NCBI RefSeq assembly: GCF_000759475.1
Contig: NZ_CP009454.1
Location: forward strand, 806,001-870,000
Origin: Pantoea rwandensis
Lineage (GTDB): Bacteria > Pseudomonadota > Gammaproteobacteria > Enterobacterales > Enterobacteriaceae
Direction of reading: 5' to 3'
DNA length: 64,000 nucleotides
The position numbers were made by a program, and so were the translations under genes. This document shows positions 16,752-27,357 of the stretch, piece by piece. How positions within the stretch are numbered: position 1 is the first letter of the stretch; each line of letters begins with the position of its first letter. Under the pieces are notes generated by a model, which saw only the letters and a list, made by a program, of their open reading frames with translations, did no database searches and was not told the DNA's origin.

Positions 16752-18260
16752 TTAAGATGCCAGCGACAGCGCCGGTTTCTGACCGTGTTCTGCCAGCCAC
16801 TCACTAATGCGCGCCTGCTCAGCTTCTGTCAGCCACATACCTTGTTTGGTACGACGCCAGATCGCATCATCCAGTTCGCGCACCCACTCATTTTTCACCA
16901 GGTAGCGCAATTCAGCTTCATAAAACTCGTGGCCGAAGTTCTCGCCCAGATCCGCCAGACTGCTTGCGCCAGCCAGCAGTTCTTCGGTGCGGCTGCCGTA
17001 GGTACGGGCAAAGTGGCGCGCCATGCCTTCGCTGATAAACGGATAGCGACGACGTAAGCCCGCGGCGTAATCTTCACGGGTGCCAGAGAAATCACCGCCT
17101 GGCAGTACTGCTGATTTAGTCCAGGCTGGGCCGGCGTTGGGATAGTACTTCGCCAGTTTCTCCATTGCGTGCTCTGCCAGCTTACGATAGGTGGTCAGCT
17201 TACCGCCAAACACCGACAGCAGCGGCGCCTGGCCGTTGTCATCGTGCACATCCAGCGTGTAATCACGGGTGATGGCCTGCGGAGAATCCGATTCGTCATC
17301 ACACAGCGGACGCACACCAGAATAGGTCCAGACGATGTCATCTTTGCTCAGCTGCTGTTTGAAGTGTCCGTTAAACACTTTCAGCAAATAGCTAATTTCG
17401 TTGTCATCGATCTTCACGTCTTTCGGATCGCCTTTGTACTCCACATCCGTCGTACCGATGATAGAGAACTCGTCCATCCACGGAATCACAAACACGATAC
17501 GGTTATCTTCGTTCTGCAGGATATAAGCCTGCTTTTCACAGTGTACGCGCGGCACCACAATATGGCTGCCTTTGATCAGGCGAATGCCATAAGGTGATTT
17601 TAGTTTCAGACCATCGTCGAACAGTTGCTTCACCCATGGGCCAGCGGCGTTGACCAGGCCTTTAGCGCGCCAGGTGAAAATTTTGCCGGTATCGATATCT
17701 TCCGCTTCCACCATCCAGAGACCGCCTTCGCGCCATGCACGGTTAACGCGGGTGCGGGTGCGCACTTCGCCACCCTGTTTCACAACTTCCTGCGCGTTAA
17801 GTACTACCATGCGAGCATCGTCCACCCAGCAGTCGGAATATTCGAATCCGCGCGTGATCTCAGGCTTAAGGGCCGATTCCGCGCCAAAACGCAGGCCTTT
17901 ACTGCCCGGTAAGGTGGTGCGTTTACCCAGGCGGTCGTACATAAACAGGCCAAGGCGAATCATCCACGCCGGACGCAGATGCGGGCGATGTGGCAAGCGG
18001 AAGCGCATTGGGAAGGCAATGTGCGGTGCCATTTTCAGCAGCACTTCACGTTCGGCCAGCGCTTCGCCCACCAGGCGGAATTCGTAATGTTCCAGGTAGC
18101 GCAGGCCACCGTGGATTAATTTAGAGCTGTTGGAGGAGGTTGCACAGGCCAAATCCCGCGCCTCCAGCATCAGCACTGACAGTCCGCGTCCTGCAGCGTC
18201 CACTGCAATGCCGGCTCCGTTAATGCCGCCGCCGATCACGATCAGGTCTTTGGTTTCCAC
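16752..18260 (-). CDS. glpD: Aerobic glycerol-3-phosphate dehydrogenase
   Basis: FAD-dependent, membrane-associated respiratory enzyme of 502 residues that oxidises sn-glycerol 3-phosphate to DHAP and feeds electrons to quinone. The dinucleotide-binding motif IGGGINGAG is at residues 9-17, followed by [45 protein letters not shown] and [19 protein letters not shown] complete the family pattern. It is nearly collinear with E. coli GlpD. The start is GTG, with GGAGGAG a few bases before it. A GlpR operator lies about 30 bases upstream. It diverges from glpEGR as in E. coli. Confidence 0.97.
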   Translation of the reverse strand: METKDLIVIGGGINGAGIAVDAAGRGLSVLMLEARDLACATSSNSSKLIHGGLRYLEHYEFRLVGEALAEREVLLKMAPHIAFPMRFRLPHRPHLRPAWMIRLGLFMYDRLGKRTTLPGSKGLRFGAESALKPEITRGFEYSDCWVDDARMVVLNAQEVVKQGGEVRTRTRVNRAWREGGLWMVEAEDIDTGKIFTWRAKGLVNAAGPWVKQLFDDGLKLKSPYGIRLIKGSHIVVPRVHCEKQAYILQNEDNRIVFVIPWMDEFSIIGTTDVEYKGDPKDVKIDDNEISYLLKVFNGHFKQQLSKDDIVWTYSGVRPLCDDESDSPQAITRDYTLDVHDDNGQAPLLSVFGGKLTTYRKLAEHAMEKLAKYYPNAGPAWTKSAVLPGGDFSGTREDYAAGLRRRYPFISEGMARHFARTYGSRTEELLAGASSLADLGENFGHEFYEAELRYLVKNEWVRELDDAIWRRTKQGMWLTEAEQARISEWLAEHGQKPALSLAS

Positions 18261-18291
18261 GTCATCTCCTCCGATGTTCGGAATAGTTCTA

Positions 18292-18311
18292 AAATGTTCG
18301 TTTTCGAGCGT
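18292..18311. promoter_or_regulatory. GlpR operator upstream of glpD
   Basis: AATGTTCGTTTTCGAGCGTA closely fits the GlpR palindrome (ATGTTCG around an AT-rich centre followed by CGAACAT). A second, weaker ATGTTCG half-site is at about 18274. Both lie between glpD and glpE, and the glpR gene is close by. Confidence 0.75.
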
Positions 18312-18488
18312 AATAATAATCGGAAACCAACATTGATGCCAGCGCTTAACTCAATAAAAACATTTTTGCGTGATATAGCTAACATTCCTGCAGGAAAAAA
18401 AATCCATAGCCATAACTTTTGTCAGGTTATCGCGACGGATTCTCAGGTTAAACTAGGCGCTAATTGTGACGACCTTATGAGAGACACC

Positions 18489-18815
18489 ATGGAAAACTTC
18501 GAATGTATTTCGGTTCAGCAGGCTAACGAGCACCTGGCACAAGGCGCACAGCTGGTGGACATTCGCGACCCACAAAGCTTTGCCATGGGCCATGCGACAG
18601 GCTCGTTGCATCTGTCGAATGACAATCTGGCGGACTTTATCGCGCAGGCGAATCATGCGTTGCCGGTGCTGGTGATGTGCTATCACGGCAACAGCAGCAA
18701 AGGGGCGGCGCAGTTTTTGTTAGGGCAGGGATTCAGTGCAGCGTATAGCATCGATGGCGGTTTTGACGCCTGGCGTGCCGTGTTCCCCGAGCAGGTGGCC
18801 ACTGGCGGCGTCTGA
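18489..18815 (+). CDS. glpE: Thiosulfate sulfurtransferase GlpE
   Basis: Single-domain rhodanese of 108 residues, exactly the E. coli length. It transfers sulfane sulfur from thiosulfate to cyanide or thioredoxin in the cytoplasm. The active-site loop CYHGNSS holds the persulfide Cys64, after [14 protein letters not shown]. The frame is open upstream to 18294, but only the ATG at 18489 gives the family N-terminus MENFECI. glpG follows after 32 bases. Confidence 0.95.
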   Translation: MENFECISVQQANEHLAQGAQLVDIRDPQSFAMGHATGSLHLSNDNLADFIAQANHALPVLVMCYHGNSSKGAAQFLLGQGFSAAYSIDGGFDAWRAVFPEQVATGGV

Positions 18816-18847
18816 GACGATCACATAAAGGAAGGAGAACCCGCACG

Positions 18848-19672
18848 ATGCGCATTACTCAGTTCAACAACCCGCGTATGGCGCAGGCGTTTGTGGATTA
18901 CATGGCAACGCGCGGCGTCACGCTGCGTATTGAGCGCGAAAGCCACTATGTCATTATGCTGGATGATGAAGCCAGGCTGGAGATGGTTGAAAACGAACTT
19001 GCCCAGTTCGTACGCGACCCTAATCATCCACGCTATCAGGCCGCCAGCTGGCATACAGGCAGTACCGAAAGTGGCTTGCGCTATGAACGCAGCAACATCT
19101 GGGCGAATATTCGTGAACGCGCAGGCCCGCTCACCATGACGATCATGATTGCCTGCGTGGCGGTGTTCATCATGATGCAGATTGTCGGTGATGATGTGGC
19201 GCTGGATTGGCTGGCGTGGCCTGCTGACTCCTCGCAGTATTTCCAGGTGTGGCGCTGGTTTAGCCATGCGTTGTTGCACTTCTCACTGCTGCACATCCTG
19301 TTCAATCTGATGTGGTGGTGGTATCTCGGTGGCGCAGTGGAGAAACGTATTGGCAGCGGCAAGCTGTTTGTGATTATGCTCATTTCCGCGCTGTTGAGCG
19401 GCTGGATGCAGGCTAAATTCAGCGGTGTGCTGTTCGGCGGACTATCGGGCGTGGTGTATGCGCTGATGGGGTATTGCTGGCTGCGTGGCGAGCGCGATCC
19501 CGAAAGTGGCATTTATCTGGAGCGCGGTCTGATGGGCTTCGCTATTGTATGGCTGATTATTGGCTGGTACGGCGCTTTTGGGCTGTCGATTGCTAACGCT
19601 GCACATGTCACCGGCTTGCTGGTCGGCCTGGCAATGGCGTTTGTCGATACGCGCAATGTGGCACGTCGGTAG
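18848..19672 (+). CDS. glpG: Rhomboid intramembrane serine protease GlpG
   Basis: Inner-membrane protease of 274 residues. An N-terminal cytoplasmic domain of about 90 residues precedes six transmembrane helices. The catalytic Ser200 is in [12 protein letters not shown] and His253 in [11 protein letters not shown], matching Ser201 and His254 of E. coli Glp[18 protein letters not shown] carries the oxyanion-side His and Asn. AAGGAGAA lies before the ATG. It sits in the glpEGR operon; no role in glycerol metabolism is implied by the enzyme. Confidence 0.96.
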   Translation: MRITQFNNPRMAQAFVDYMATRGVTLRIERESHYVIMLDDEARLEMVENELAQFVRDPNHPRYQAASWHTGSTESGLRYERSNIWANIRERAGPLTMTIMIACVAVFIMMQIVGDDVALDWLAWPADSSQYFQVWRWFSHALLHFSLLHILFNLMWWWYLGGAVEKRIGSGKLFVIMLISALLSGWMQAKFSGVLFGGLSGVVYALMGYCWLRGERDPESGIYLERGLMGFAIVWLIIGWYGAFGLSIANAAHVTGLLVGLAMAFVDTRNVARR

Positions 19673-19713
19673 CAGGTATAAAAAGAAAACGGCTCTGAGC
19701 CGAGGAGAGAGAT

Positions 19714-20472
19714 GTGAAGCAGACGCAACGTCATGATGCCATTATCGATTTGGTGCGACGCCAGGGATATGTCAGTACGGAAGAGCTGGTGGATCACTTT
19801 GAGGTGAGCCCGCAAACCATTCGGCGTGACCTGAACGATCTGGCCGATCAGAATAAAATCCAGCGTCATCACGGTGGCGCGGCGCTGCCTTCCAGCTCTG
19901 AAAACACCGCATGGCAGGATCGTAAAATGATGTGGTCGGCGGAGAAAGCGCGCATTGCCGAGCGTGTGGCGAGCCAGATCCCCGATGGTGCCACGCTGTT
20001 TATCGATATCGGCACCACGCCTGAAGCGGTGGCGCATGCGTTGCTTAACCATAACAATCTGCGCGTGGTGACCAACAACCTCAACGTGGCCATTTTGCTG
20101 ATGGCGAAACCGGACTTCCGCGTGATCATCGCCGGCGGTGAAGTGCGTACACGGGATGGTGGCATCATGGGCGAAGCGACGCTGGATTTCATCTCCCAGT
20201 TCCGCCTCGACTACGGCATTCTCGGCATCAGCGGTATTGATATGGATGGCTCACTGCTGGAGTTCGATTACCACGAAGTACGCACCAAACGCGCGATAAT
20301 CGAAAACTCACGCTGCGTGATGTTGGTGGTGGACCATTCTAAGTTTGGCCGTAATGCGATGGTGAACCTGGGGAATATGAGCCTGATTGACTACATGTAT
20401 ACCGATCAGACGCCGCCCGCCAGCGTGCTGAAGGTGATTGAGCAACACGAAGTCCATCTCGAACTCTGCTAA
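19714..20472 (+). CDS. glpR: Glycerol-3-phosphate regulon repressor
   Basis: DeoR-family repressor of 252 residues. The N-terminal helix-turn-helix reads GYVSTEELVDHFEVSPQTIRRDL and the C-terminal ligand domain starts near FIDIGTTPEAVAHALL. It closely follows E. coli GlpR, including the ending HLELC. Glycerol 3-phosphate is the known inducer. The start is GTG after GAGGAGAG; an ATG two bases earlier runs straight into a stop. Its likely target is the operator in front of glpD. Confidence 0.96.
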   Translation: MKQTQRHDAIIDLVRRQGYVSTEELVDHFEVSPQTIRRDLNDLADQNKIQRHHGGAALPSSSENTAWQDRKMMWSAEKARIAERVASQIPDGATLFIDIGTTPEAVAHALLNHNNLRVVTNNLNVAILLMAKPDFRVIIAGGEVRTRDGGIMGEATLDFISQFRLDYGILGISGIDMDGSLLEFDYHEVRTKRAIIENSRCVMLVVDHSKFGRNAMVNLGNMSLIDYMYTDQTPPASVLKVIEQHEVHLELC

Positions 20473-20659
20473 TCCATCCTGCCGGGGCGGTCACAGTGCC
20501 GCCCGCAGGGTCGCATCAGGTTGAGCGCCACGCTTAAATACACTTTTTTTCCCTTCATCCGCATTTCTCTGTCGCTTTTTTCTTCGCCCCCGGCTTTACT
20601 TATCCTTTCTGGTTATGCGCTCGCCCATCTTTACCGTTAACGGACTCGAAGGGATTGAT
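20473..20659 (+). promoter_or_regulatory. glpR 3' end and malP promoter region
   Basis: GGGCGG and CCGCCC pair at about 20487-20506, but without a clear T tract. A MalT-core-like GGATGA lies on the minus strand at 20555-20560. E. coli malP has paired MalT boxes; here I see only this one good core, so MalT control is uncertain. In E. coli the rtc genes and malT occupy this gap. Confidence 0.35.
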
Positions 20660-23065
20660 ATGTCGCAGCAAAAATTTAATAAGACACGTTTCGACGCCGC
20701 ACTTACCCGCCAATGGCAGCACCTTGGACTCACCTCCGCCCAGCAAATGACACCGCATCAGTGGTGGCAGGCATTAAGCCGTGTGCTAACGGAGATGCTC
20801 GCCACACAGCCGCCCGCCACACCGCGCGCAGGCCAACGCCATGTGAACTATCTGTCGATGGAGTTTCTCATCGGCCGCCTGACCGGCAACAACTTGCTGA
20901 ATCTGGGTTGGTACGACGAGGTGAAGGAAGCGCTGGCGGCGCATCAGGTAGAACTCAGTGAATTGCTGGAGGAAGAGGTGGATCCGGCGCTTGGCAACGG
21001 TGGATTGGGGCGCCTGGCCGCGTGCTACATGGACTCCATGGCCACTGTCGGGCAGGCCGCGATGGGACATGGCCTTAATTATCAGTACGGTTTGTTCCGC
21101 CAGACCTTTGACGATGGCCAGCAAAAAGAGGCGCCGGACGACTGGCAGCGCAACAGTTATCCGTGGTTTCGCCATAACGCCGCGCAGGATGTGCAGGTTG
21201 GCATCGGCGGCAAAGTGAAGAAAAACAGCGATGGCTCGCTGCAGTGGCGACCTAAATTTCATCTTAAAGGTGAAGCCTGGGATTTGCCGGTGGTCGGCTA
21301 CCGCAATGGCGTGACGCTGCCGTTACGTTTGTGGCAAGCCACCAGCGTGCATCCGTTCGATCTCACCCTGTTCAATGATGGCAAGTTTCTGCAGGCCGAA
21401 CAGCCCGGCATTGATGCTGACAAACTCACCAAGGTGCTGTATCCCAACGATAATCACGCTGAAGGCAAGCGCCTGCGCCTGATGCAGCAATATTTCCAGT
21501 GTGCCTGCGCGGTGGGCGATATTTTGCGTCGTCATCATCTCGCTGGGCGCTCGATTCACAGCTTGCCCGATTTTGAAGTCATCCAGCTCAACGATACCCA
21601 TCCCACCATCGCCATCCCGGAAATGCTGCGTATTCTGCTGGATGAGCATCAATTGAGCTGGGATGAAGCCTGGCACATCACCAGTCGTGTATTCGCCTAC
21701 ACCAATCACACGCTGATGCCAGAAGCACTGGAGCGTTGGGATGAACAGCTGGTGCGCGATCTGCTGCCGCGCCATATGCTGATCATCCGCGAAATTAACC
21801 AGCAGCTGAAAAAAATCGTCAAAAAGCAGTGGCCTGGCGACAGCGCGACCTGGCAGAAGCTGGCGGTGGTGGCCGACGGGCAGGTGCGTATGGCGAACCT
21901 GTGTGTGGTGAGCTGTTTCGCCGTGAATGGCGTGGCTGCGCTGCACTCTGAGCTGGTGGTGAAGGATCTGTTTCCGGAGTATCACCAACTGTGGCCGACC
22001 AAATTCCATAATGTCACCAACGGCATCACGCCGCGCCGCTGGTTGAAGCAGTGCAATCCGCTGCTGTCGAACCTGATTGATGAGACGTTGCAGGTGGAGT
22101 GGGCCAACGATCTGGATGCGCTGGAGTGGCTGGCGCCCTATGCGCGTAAGAAAGCTTTCCGTCAGCAGTTCCGTATCATCAAGCAGCAGAACAAGCTGCG
22201 GCTGACCGTGTATATCAAACGCGTGACCGGCATTGATGTGAACCCTGATGCGCTGTTCGATGTGCAGATTAAGCGGCTACACGAGTACAAACGTCAGCAC
22301 CTCAGCCTGCTGCATATGCTGCACTGCTATCGTCAGCTGCGGGACAATCCTGATAACCCCGACTTTGTGCCACGTGTGTTTCTGTTTGGTGCGAAAGCCG
22401 CGCCAGGCTACTACCTGGCCAAGAACATCATCTACGCCATCAACAAAGTGGCTGAAGTGATTAACAACGATCCCAAAGTTGGCGATCGGTTGAAGGTGGT
22501 ATTTATTCCGGACTATCGCATTACCGCCGCAGAGCTGATGATTCCGGCAGCCGATCTCTCGGAGCAAATCTCGACCGCCGGTTATGAAGCGTCCGGCACC
22601 GGGAATATGAAGCTGGCGCTGAACGGCGCGCTGACCATTGGCACGCTGGATGGCGCAAACGTTGAGATCGCCGAAGCGGTGGGCGAGAAGAACATCTTTA
22701 TCTTCGGCAATACGGTGGATGAGGTGAAGGCGCTCAAAGCCAACGGTTACAGCCCGAAAAAACTGCGCAAGCAGAATAAGTATCTGGATGGTTTGCTGAA
22801 AGATCTGGAGAAGGGCAAGTTCAGTGCAGGTGATAAGCAGGCATTTGATATGTTGCTCACCAGCCTGACCAAAGGCGGCGATCCCTGGCTGGTACTGGCC
22901 GATTTCGAGGCTTATCTCGAGGCGCAGCAGCAGGTTGAAGCCTTGTGGAAAAATCCGGAGGCGTGGACCAAAGCGGCGATTCTTAACACCGCGCGCACCG
23001 GACGTTTCAGCTCCGATCGTTCGATTCGCGATTACCAGCAGCGTATCTGGCAGGCCGCGCGCTGA
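20660..23065 (+). CDS. malP: Maltodextrin phosphorylase
   Basis: Pyridoxal-phosphate GT35 phosphorylase of 801 residues. It releases glucose 1-phosphate from linear maltodextrins. It matches E. coli MalP rather than GlgP in length and sequence: [40 protein letters not shown]. The PLP lysine is Lys651 in [14 protein letters not shown]. Residues near the N-terminus give no allosteric glycogen-type extension. The frame is open upstream to 20615; the ATG at 20660 gives the family start MSQQKF and has GAAGGG before it. malQ follows after 90 bases. Confidence 0.95.
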   Translation: MSQQKFNKTRFDAALTRQWQHLGLTSAQQMTPHQWWQALSRVLTEMLATQPPATPRAGQRHVNYLSMEFLIGRLTGNNLLNLGWYDEVKEALAAHQVELSELLEEEVDPALGNGGLGRLAACYMDSMATVGQAAMGHGLNYQYGLFRQTFDDGQQKEAPDDWQRNSYPWFRHNAAQDVQVGIGGKVKKNSDGSLQWRPKFHLKGEAWDLPVVGYRNGVTLPLRLWQATSVHPFDLTLFNDGKFLQAEQPGIDADKLTKVLYPNDNHAEGKRLRLMQQYFQCACAVGDILRRHHLAGRSIHSLPDFEVIQLNDTHPTIAIPEMLRILLDEHQLSWDEAWHITSRVFAYTNHTLMPEALERWDEQLVRDLLPRHMLIIREINQQLKKIVKKQWPGDSATWQKLAVVADGQVRMANLCVVSCFAVNGVAALHSELVVKDLFPEYHQLWPTKFHNVTNGITPRRWLKQCNPLLSNLIDETLQVEWANDLDALEWLAPYARKKAFRQQFRIIKQQNKLRLTVYIKRVTGIDVNPDALFDVQIKRLHEYKRQHLSLLHMLHCYRQLRDNPDNPDFVPRVFLFGAKAAPGYYLAKNIIYAINKVAEVINNDPKVGDRLKVVFIPDYRITAAELMIPAADLSEQISTAGYEASGTGNMKLALNGALTIGTLDGANVEIAEAVGEKNIFIFGNTVDEVKALKANGYSPKKLRKQNKYLDGLLKDLEKGKFSAGDKQAFDMLLTSLTKGGDPWLVLADFEAYLEAQQQVEALWKNPEAWTKAAILNTARTGRFSSDRSIRDYQQRIWQAAR

Positions 23066-23118
23066 TTTACAGCTCGCCAACAATGGCAACCCGATGTTGT
23101 TCGGTACGGTTTTCGTCG

Positions 23119-23138
23119 GGTGCGCATGGATGCGCACC
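23119..23138. repeat. REP-like palindrome between malP and malQ
   Basis: GGTGCGCA and TGCGCACC pair around TGGA, 17 bases before the malQ start. A related palindrome follows iolB. In a polycistronic RNA this hairpin would protect the upstream malP part from 3' exonucleases. Confidence 0.5.
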
Positions 23139-23155
23139 GCACCCAAGGAGATGCG

Positions 23156-25201
23156 ATGACACTCAGTAAACTGGATAAGGCCGCGCAGGACGCGGGTATT
23201 GCGGTAGATTTTACCAACGCGAACGGTGAGCGGGTGCGCATTAGCGACGACACCAAACGTGCACTGCTGGCGGTGATGAATACGCCGGAAGGTAAAGCGC
23301 CACCACTGCCGCCGGTGCTGGTTTTTACCCCGCGCCGTCCGCGTCAGTGTTGCCCGCAGGGCAAAGGCGAGTTTAGCTGGCAGTTTGAAACCGAACGCGG
23401 CAAAACTTACAGCGGCACGCTACAGGCGGGGGAAGCCTTCGCGTTGCCGCCGCGTCTGGCGCAGGGTTATCACCGTTTGACCTTGCGGCAGGGACGTCAG
23501 CAGTGGCACTCGCGCATTATTATCGCGCCACGTCGCTGCTATTTATCCGAACCGCTAGCGCAAGGCGACAAACGCTGGGGAGCGCTGGTGCAGCTTTACA
23601 CGCTGCGATCCGATCGCAATTGGGGGATCGGTGATTTTGGCGATCTTGCGCAAATGCTGGAGCAGGTTGCCGCTCACGGTGGCGATTTTGTTGGCCTCAA
23701 CCCGTTACACGCGCTTTATCCTGCGCAGCCTGAACACGCCAGCCCTTATAGCCCCACCTCGCGTCGCTGGCTGAATATGTTGTATATCGACATCAATCAG
23801 GTCGCGGCATTTGCACAAAGTGATGAGGCACAGCGTTGGTGGAAACGCGCTAAAACGCGCAAGGATGTGCAAGCCGCGCGCGCAACTGACGATGTCGACT
23901 ATCGTGCGGTGGCGGAGTTGAAAATCACGGCGCTACGTCTGGCCTGGCAGCAATATCAGCCTGAGCAGGCGTTCCTGCAATTTGTCGCTGAGGGCGGCGA
24001 TCATCTGCGCTATCAGGCGGCGTTTGACGGCATTCTGGCAGAACGCAGCGCTCAGCAGGAGAAGGCGTGGGGATGGGCGTCATGGCCGGAAACCTGGCGC
24101 AATGCGCACCAGCCCGAGGTGCAAGAGTGGTGCTCGCAGCATGAGGACGAGATTCAGTTCTGGTGCTGGTTGCAGTGGCTGGCGCAACAGCAATTTGCCG
24201 CCTGCTGGCAGCGCAGCCAGCAACTCGGCATGACGGTGGGGCTTTACCGTGATCTCGCCGTGGGTGTGGCGCAGCACAGTGCAGAAACCTGGCAGGATGC
24301 GCAGCTGTATAAGCTGGGCGCTTCTGTGGGTGCGCCGCCGGATCGCCTGGGGCCATTGGGGCAAAACTGGGCGTTGCCGCCGCTTGATCCGCACGAGATG
24401 CGCGCGCGCGGCTATCAGCCTTTTATTGATTTGTTGCGCGCCAATATGCGTGATTGCGGCGCGCTGCGTATCGATCACGTGATGGCGTTATTGCGGCTGT
24501 GGTGGATTCCGTATGGTGAGACAGCGGATAAAGGCGCCTATGTGTCGTATCCGGTGGACGATTTAATGGCGATTCTGGCGCTGGAAAGTCAGCGCCATCG
24601 CTGCATGGTGATCGGCGAGGATCTGGGCATTGTGCCGCCGATCATCGTGCGCATGATGCGCAGCCACGGTATTTTCTCGTGGAAAGTGTTGTTCTTCGAA
24701 CAGGAGCGCGATGGCCGCTACCGCCAGCCTTCGGCTTATCCTCGCCAGTCGATTGCCAGTGCCAGTACCCATGATTTGCCCACGTTGAGCGGATTCTGGC
24801 AGGCGGAAGATTTGGCATTGGGTGAAAAGCTTGGCATGTATCGTGATAGCGTGCTGCGCTCCCTGCAACAACAACGCACGGCACAAAAGCAGGCTTTGCT
24901 GGATGCCTTACAGCAGGCGGGGGCCATGCCTGCTCGCAGTCGTCAACCTGCGTTGAAACAACCGCTTACGCCGGCGCTGAATGTGGCGATGCACCGTTAC
25001 CTGGCCCGCACGGAAAGCGCACTACTGGGATTGCAGCCGGAAGATTGGCTCGGCATGACAATGCCGGTAAACGTGCCTGGCACCGTGGATGAGTATCCGA
25101 ACTGGCGGCGCAAGTTATGTGTCTCGCTGGAAGAGATGTTTGCCGACAAATCCGTGAAGCAAGTTCTGAAAGCGGTGAATGACGGGCGCAAAGCGAGGTA
25201 G
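23156..25201 (+). CDS. malQ: 4-alpha-glucanotransferase (amylomaltase)
   Basis: GH77 enzyme of 681 residues. It disproportionates maltooligosaccharides in the cytoplasm, feeding MalP. The N-terminal region of about 140 residues is the enterobacterial MalQ extension. The catalytic core starts at WGALVQLYTLRSDRNWGIGDFGDL. The nucleophile is Asp440 in LRIDHVMALLRLWW, the acid/base Glu488 in VIGEDLG, and the stabiliser Asp540 in STHDLPT. AAGGAG precedes the ATG. It pairs with malP in an operon. Confidence 0.95.
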   Translation: MTLSKLDKAAQDAGIAVDFTNANGERVRISDDTKRALLAVMNTPEGKAPPLPPVLVFTPRRPRQCCPQGKGEFSWQFETERGKTYSGTLQAGEAFALPPRLAQGYHRLTLRQGRQQWHSRIIIAPRRCYLSEPLAQGDKRWGALVQLYTLRSDRNWGIGDFGDLAQMLEQVAAHGGDFVGLNPLHALYPAQPEHASPYSPTSRRWLNMLYIDINQVAAFAQSDEAQRWWKRAKTRKDVQAARATDDVDYRAVAELKITALRLAWQQYQPEQAFLQFVAEGGDHLRYQAAFDGILAERSAQQEKAWGWASWPETWRNAHQPEVQEWCSQHEDEIQFWCWLQWLAQQQFAACWQRSQQLGMTVGLYRDLAVGVAQHSAETWQDAQLYKLGASVGAPPDRLGPLGQNWALPPLDPHEMRARGYQPFIDLLRANMRDCGALRIDHVMALLRLWWIPYGETADKGAYVSYPVDDLMAILALESQRHRCMVIGEDLGIVPPIIVRMMRSHGIFSWKVLFFEQERDGRYRQPSAYPRQSIASASTHDLPTLSGFWQAEDLALGEKLGMYRDSVLRSLQQQRTAQKQALLDALQQAGAMPARSRQPALKQPLTPALNVAMHRYLARTESALLGLQPEDWLGMTMPVNVPGTVDEYPNWRRKLCVSLEEMFADKSVKQVLKAVNDGRKAR

Positions 25202-25237
25202 AAATCTGCGGCAGCTCGGGTGCGCTGCCGCAACAAA

Positions 25238-25813
25238 TCAGTAGTAAGAGTGCTCGCCGCGCTGGTGTTCAGTGAGGTCACGCACACCTTTCAGCTCAGG
25301 GAACGCTGCCAGCAGCTCTTTCTCGATGCCATCTTTCAGCGTGACGTCGATCATTGAACAGCCGTTACAGCCGCCGCCAAACTGCAGAATCGCGTAACCG
25401 TCATCGGTGATTTCCATCAGGGATACACGACCACCGTGACCAGCCAGCTGTGGGTTGATCTGCGCTTGCAGCAAATACTCCACACGCTCAACCATTGGCG
25501 CATCATCAGACACTTTACGCATCTTGGCGTTTGGCGCTTTCAGCGTCAGCTGGGAACCGAGGTTATCAGTGACAAAATCGATCTCAGCATCTTCCAGATA
25601 AGGCGCGCTCAGCTCATCAACATAGGCTGACAGCTTTTCGAACTTCATTTCAGTATCAGTGGCTTCAACTGCATCGGGTGGGCAGTAAGAAACACCGCAT
25701 TCAGCGGTTGGCGTACCCGGATTAATGACGAATACGCGAATTTGTGTGCCATCTTCTTGTTTTGATAGCAATTTTGAGAAGTGATCTTGCGCAGCATCAG
25801 TAATAACGATCAT
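25238..25813 (-). CDS. nfuA: Fe-S biogenesis protein NfuA
   Basis: Iron-sulfur carrier of 191 residues, the same length as in E. coli. An A-type-like N-terminal domain without the usual cysteines is followed by a NifU-like C-terminal domain. The cluster ligands are Cys149 and Cys152 in GGGCNGCSM. It delivers [4Fe-4S] clusters to targets such as aconitase under iron or oxidative stress. The sequence ends in GEHSYY as in E. coli. It lies next to gntX, its usual neighbour. Confidence 0.97.
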   Translation of the reverse strand: MIVITDAAQDHFSKLLSKQEDGTQIRVFVINPGTPTAECGVSYCPPDAVEATDTEMKFEKLSAYVDELSAPYLEDAEIDFVTDNLGSQLTLKAPNAKMRKVSDDAPMVERVEYLLQAQINPQLAGHGGRVSLMEITDDGYAILQFGGGCNGCSMIDVTLKDGIEKELLAAFPELKGVRDLTEHQRGEHSYY

Positions 25814-25871
25814 GGCGATTGCTCAATAGTTGACTAAATTACTTGGTTATAATACGCCCAACGCCGACGCT

Positions 25872-26549
25872 CTACAAGGTACGGCACAGGCAGCCAATAT
25901 GCACGCTGGCCGCGCCTTGCGCCAGCAAAATGCGGCTGATTTCTGCCACCGTGCTTCCGGTGGTCACCACATCGTCGATGAGCAGGATATGGCGTCCGCG
26001 CACCGGCATTTCAAGGGAAAAGGCCCCGCGCAGATTCTTTTTCCGCGCCGAAGCGCGCAACACATGCTGGACCAACCCTCGCCGTCTGCGGCGTACCCCG
26101 GCACGATATTCACAACCTAGCCAGCGTGCCAGCGGTTTTGCCAGCAGCTCAGCCTGATTATAGCCACGCTGCCAGGCACGACGCCGATGTAACGGCACAC
26201 TCAACACCAAATCGATGCGCGGCGTCAGGTTATCGCGGCGACTATTTAACAATTTTAACAAAAGTAGCCGCGCCAGCATCACTCTGAGTGCGGTTGCCCG
26301 AGAAAATTTCAGCTGGATGACCCAATCACTCAGCGGCGGCAAGTAATCGCTAACGCAGGTCAGGCTGTGCCACGGCGGTGGACGACGCAGACAGCGGCCG
26401 CACAATCGGGTGCCGCTGGCCGGTAGTGCACAGCAGGGGCAGATCGCGGGCAGCGCTGGGATTTGTTGCAAACAGCGGCTACATAGCCCATGTCTGGCAA
26501 TCTGTAATGGCAGGCGGCATAGCCAACACAGGGCAGGGATTGATAGCAT
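25872..26549 (-). CDS. gntX: ComF-family protein GntX
   Basis: ComF/phosphoribosyltransferase-like protein of 225 residues. The N-terminal third has four CxxC-type pairs (CWLC, CSRC, CPCC, CGRC) that likely bind zinc. The C-terminal part carries the PRPP-binding pattern HILLIDDVVTTGSTV. Family members are tied to use of external DNA as a nutrient and to competence, which fits the hof genes elsewhere in the window, but its exact activity is unknown. It diverges from bioH across 34 bases. Confidence 0.9.
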   Translation of the reverse strand: MLSIPALCWLCRLPLQIARHGLCSRCLQQIPALPAICPCCALPASGTRLCGRCLRRPPPWHSLTCVSDYLPPLSDWVIQLKFSRATALRVMLARLLLLKLLNSRRDNLTPRIDLVLSVPLHRRRAWQRGYNQAELLAKPLARWLGCEYRAGVRRRRRGLVQHVLRASARKKNLRGAFSLEMPVRGRHILLIDDVVTTGSTVAEISRILLAQGAASVHIGCLCRTL

Positions 26550-26583
26550 AGCGGCCTCTTTTCACTTTTCGGGAGTGTAACCG

Positions 26584-27357
26584 ATGAGTTCGCTTTACTG
26601 GCACACCACAGGCACGGGCGATCGCGATCTTGTGCTGCTGCACGGCTGGGGATTGAATGCCGAAGTGTGGCAGAACATTGTTCCACGACTCAGCCCGCAT
26701 TTTCGTCTGCACCTGGTGGATCTGCCCGGCTTTGGCCGTAGCCAGGGATTTGGTGCACTGACCTTAGCCGACATGGCTCAACAGCTGGTTCCACAACTGC
26801 CTGAGCGTGCAGTGTTGCTCGGTTGGTCGCTGGGGGGACTGGTTGCCAGCCAGCTTGCACTGACGCAGCCTGAACGTGTCACCGCGCTGATTAGCGTGGC
26901 ATCGTCACCCTGTTTTACCGCGCACGAGGATTGGCCGGGCATCAAGCCTGAGACGCTGGAGAGCTTCCAGCAGCAGTTGAGCAATGATTTCCAGCGCACC
27001 GTAGAACGTTTCCTGGCCTTGCAAACCATGGGTACGGAAAACGCTCGCCAGGATGCACGTCAGCTCAAAGACGTGGTGCTATCGCAGCCAATGCCTTCGG
27101 TCGCGGTGCTGGAAGGTGGGTTAGAGATCTTGCGACAGGATGATCTGCGTACGGCGCTGGATAATCTTGCGCTGCCGTTTATGCGTATCTATGGATCACT
27201 CGACGGACTGGTGCCGCGTCGTATTGCGGCGGAGCTGGATTCGCGCTGGCCCGCGTCGCCATCGGTTGTGATGGAGAAGGCCGCCCACGCTCCCTTTATC
27301 TCTCATCCTGATGCGTTTTGTCAGCAGGTGCAGCAGTTTATCCACGCAGCCACATAA
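26584..27357 (+). CDS. bioH: Pimeloyl-ACP methyl ester carboxylesterase
   Basis: Alpha/beta hydrolase of 257 residues that frees pimeloyl-ACP from its methyl ester in biotin synthesis. The nucleophile elbow GWSLGG has Ser82, and the triad is completed by an Asp in GSLDGLVP and His235 in [12 protein letters not shown], matching E. coli BioH positions. GGGAGT precedes the ATG. Its last 20 bases overlap the convergent sugar phosphorylase gene. Confidence 0.95.
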   Translation: MSSLYWHTTGTGDRDLVLLHGWGLNAEVWQNIVPRLSPHFRLHLVDLPGFGRSQGFGALTLADMAQQLVPQLPERAVLLGWSLGGLVASQLALTQPERVTALISVASSPCFTAHEDWPGIKPETLESFQQQLSNDFQRTVERFLALQTMGTENARQDARQLKDVVLSQPMPSVAVLEGGLEILRQDDLRTALDNLALPFMRIYGSLDGLVPRRIAAELDSRWPASPSVVMEKAAHAPFISHPDAFCQQVQQFIHAAT

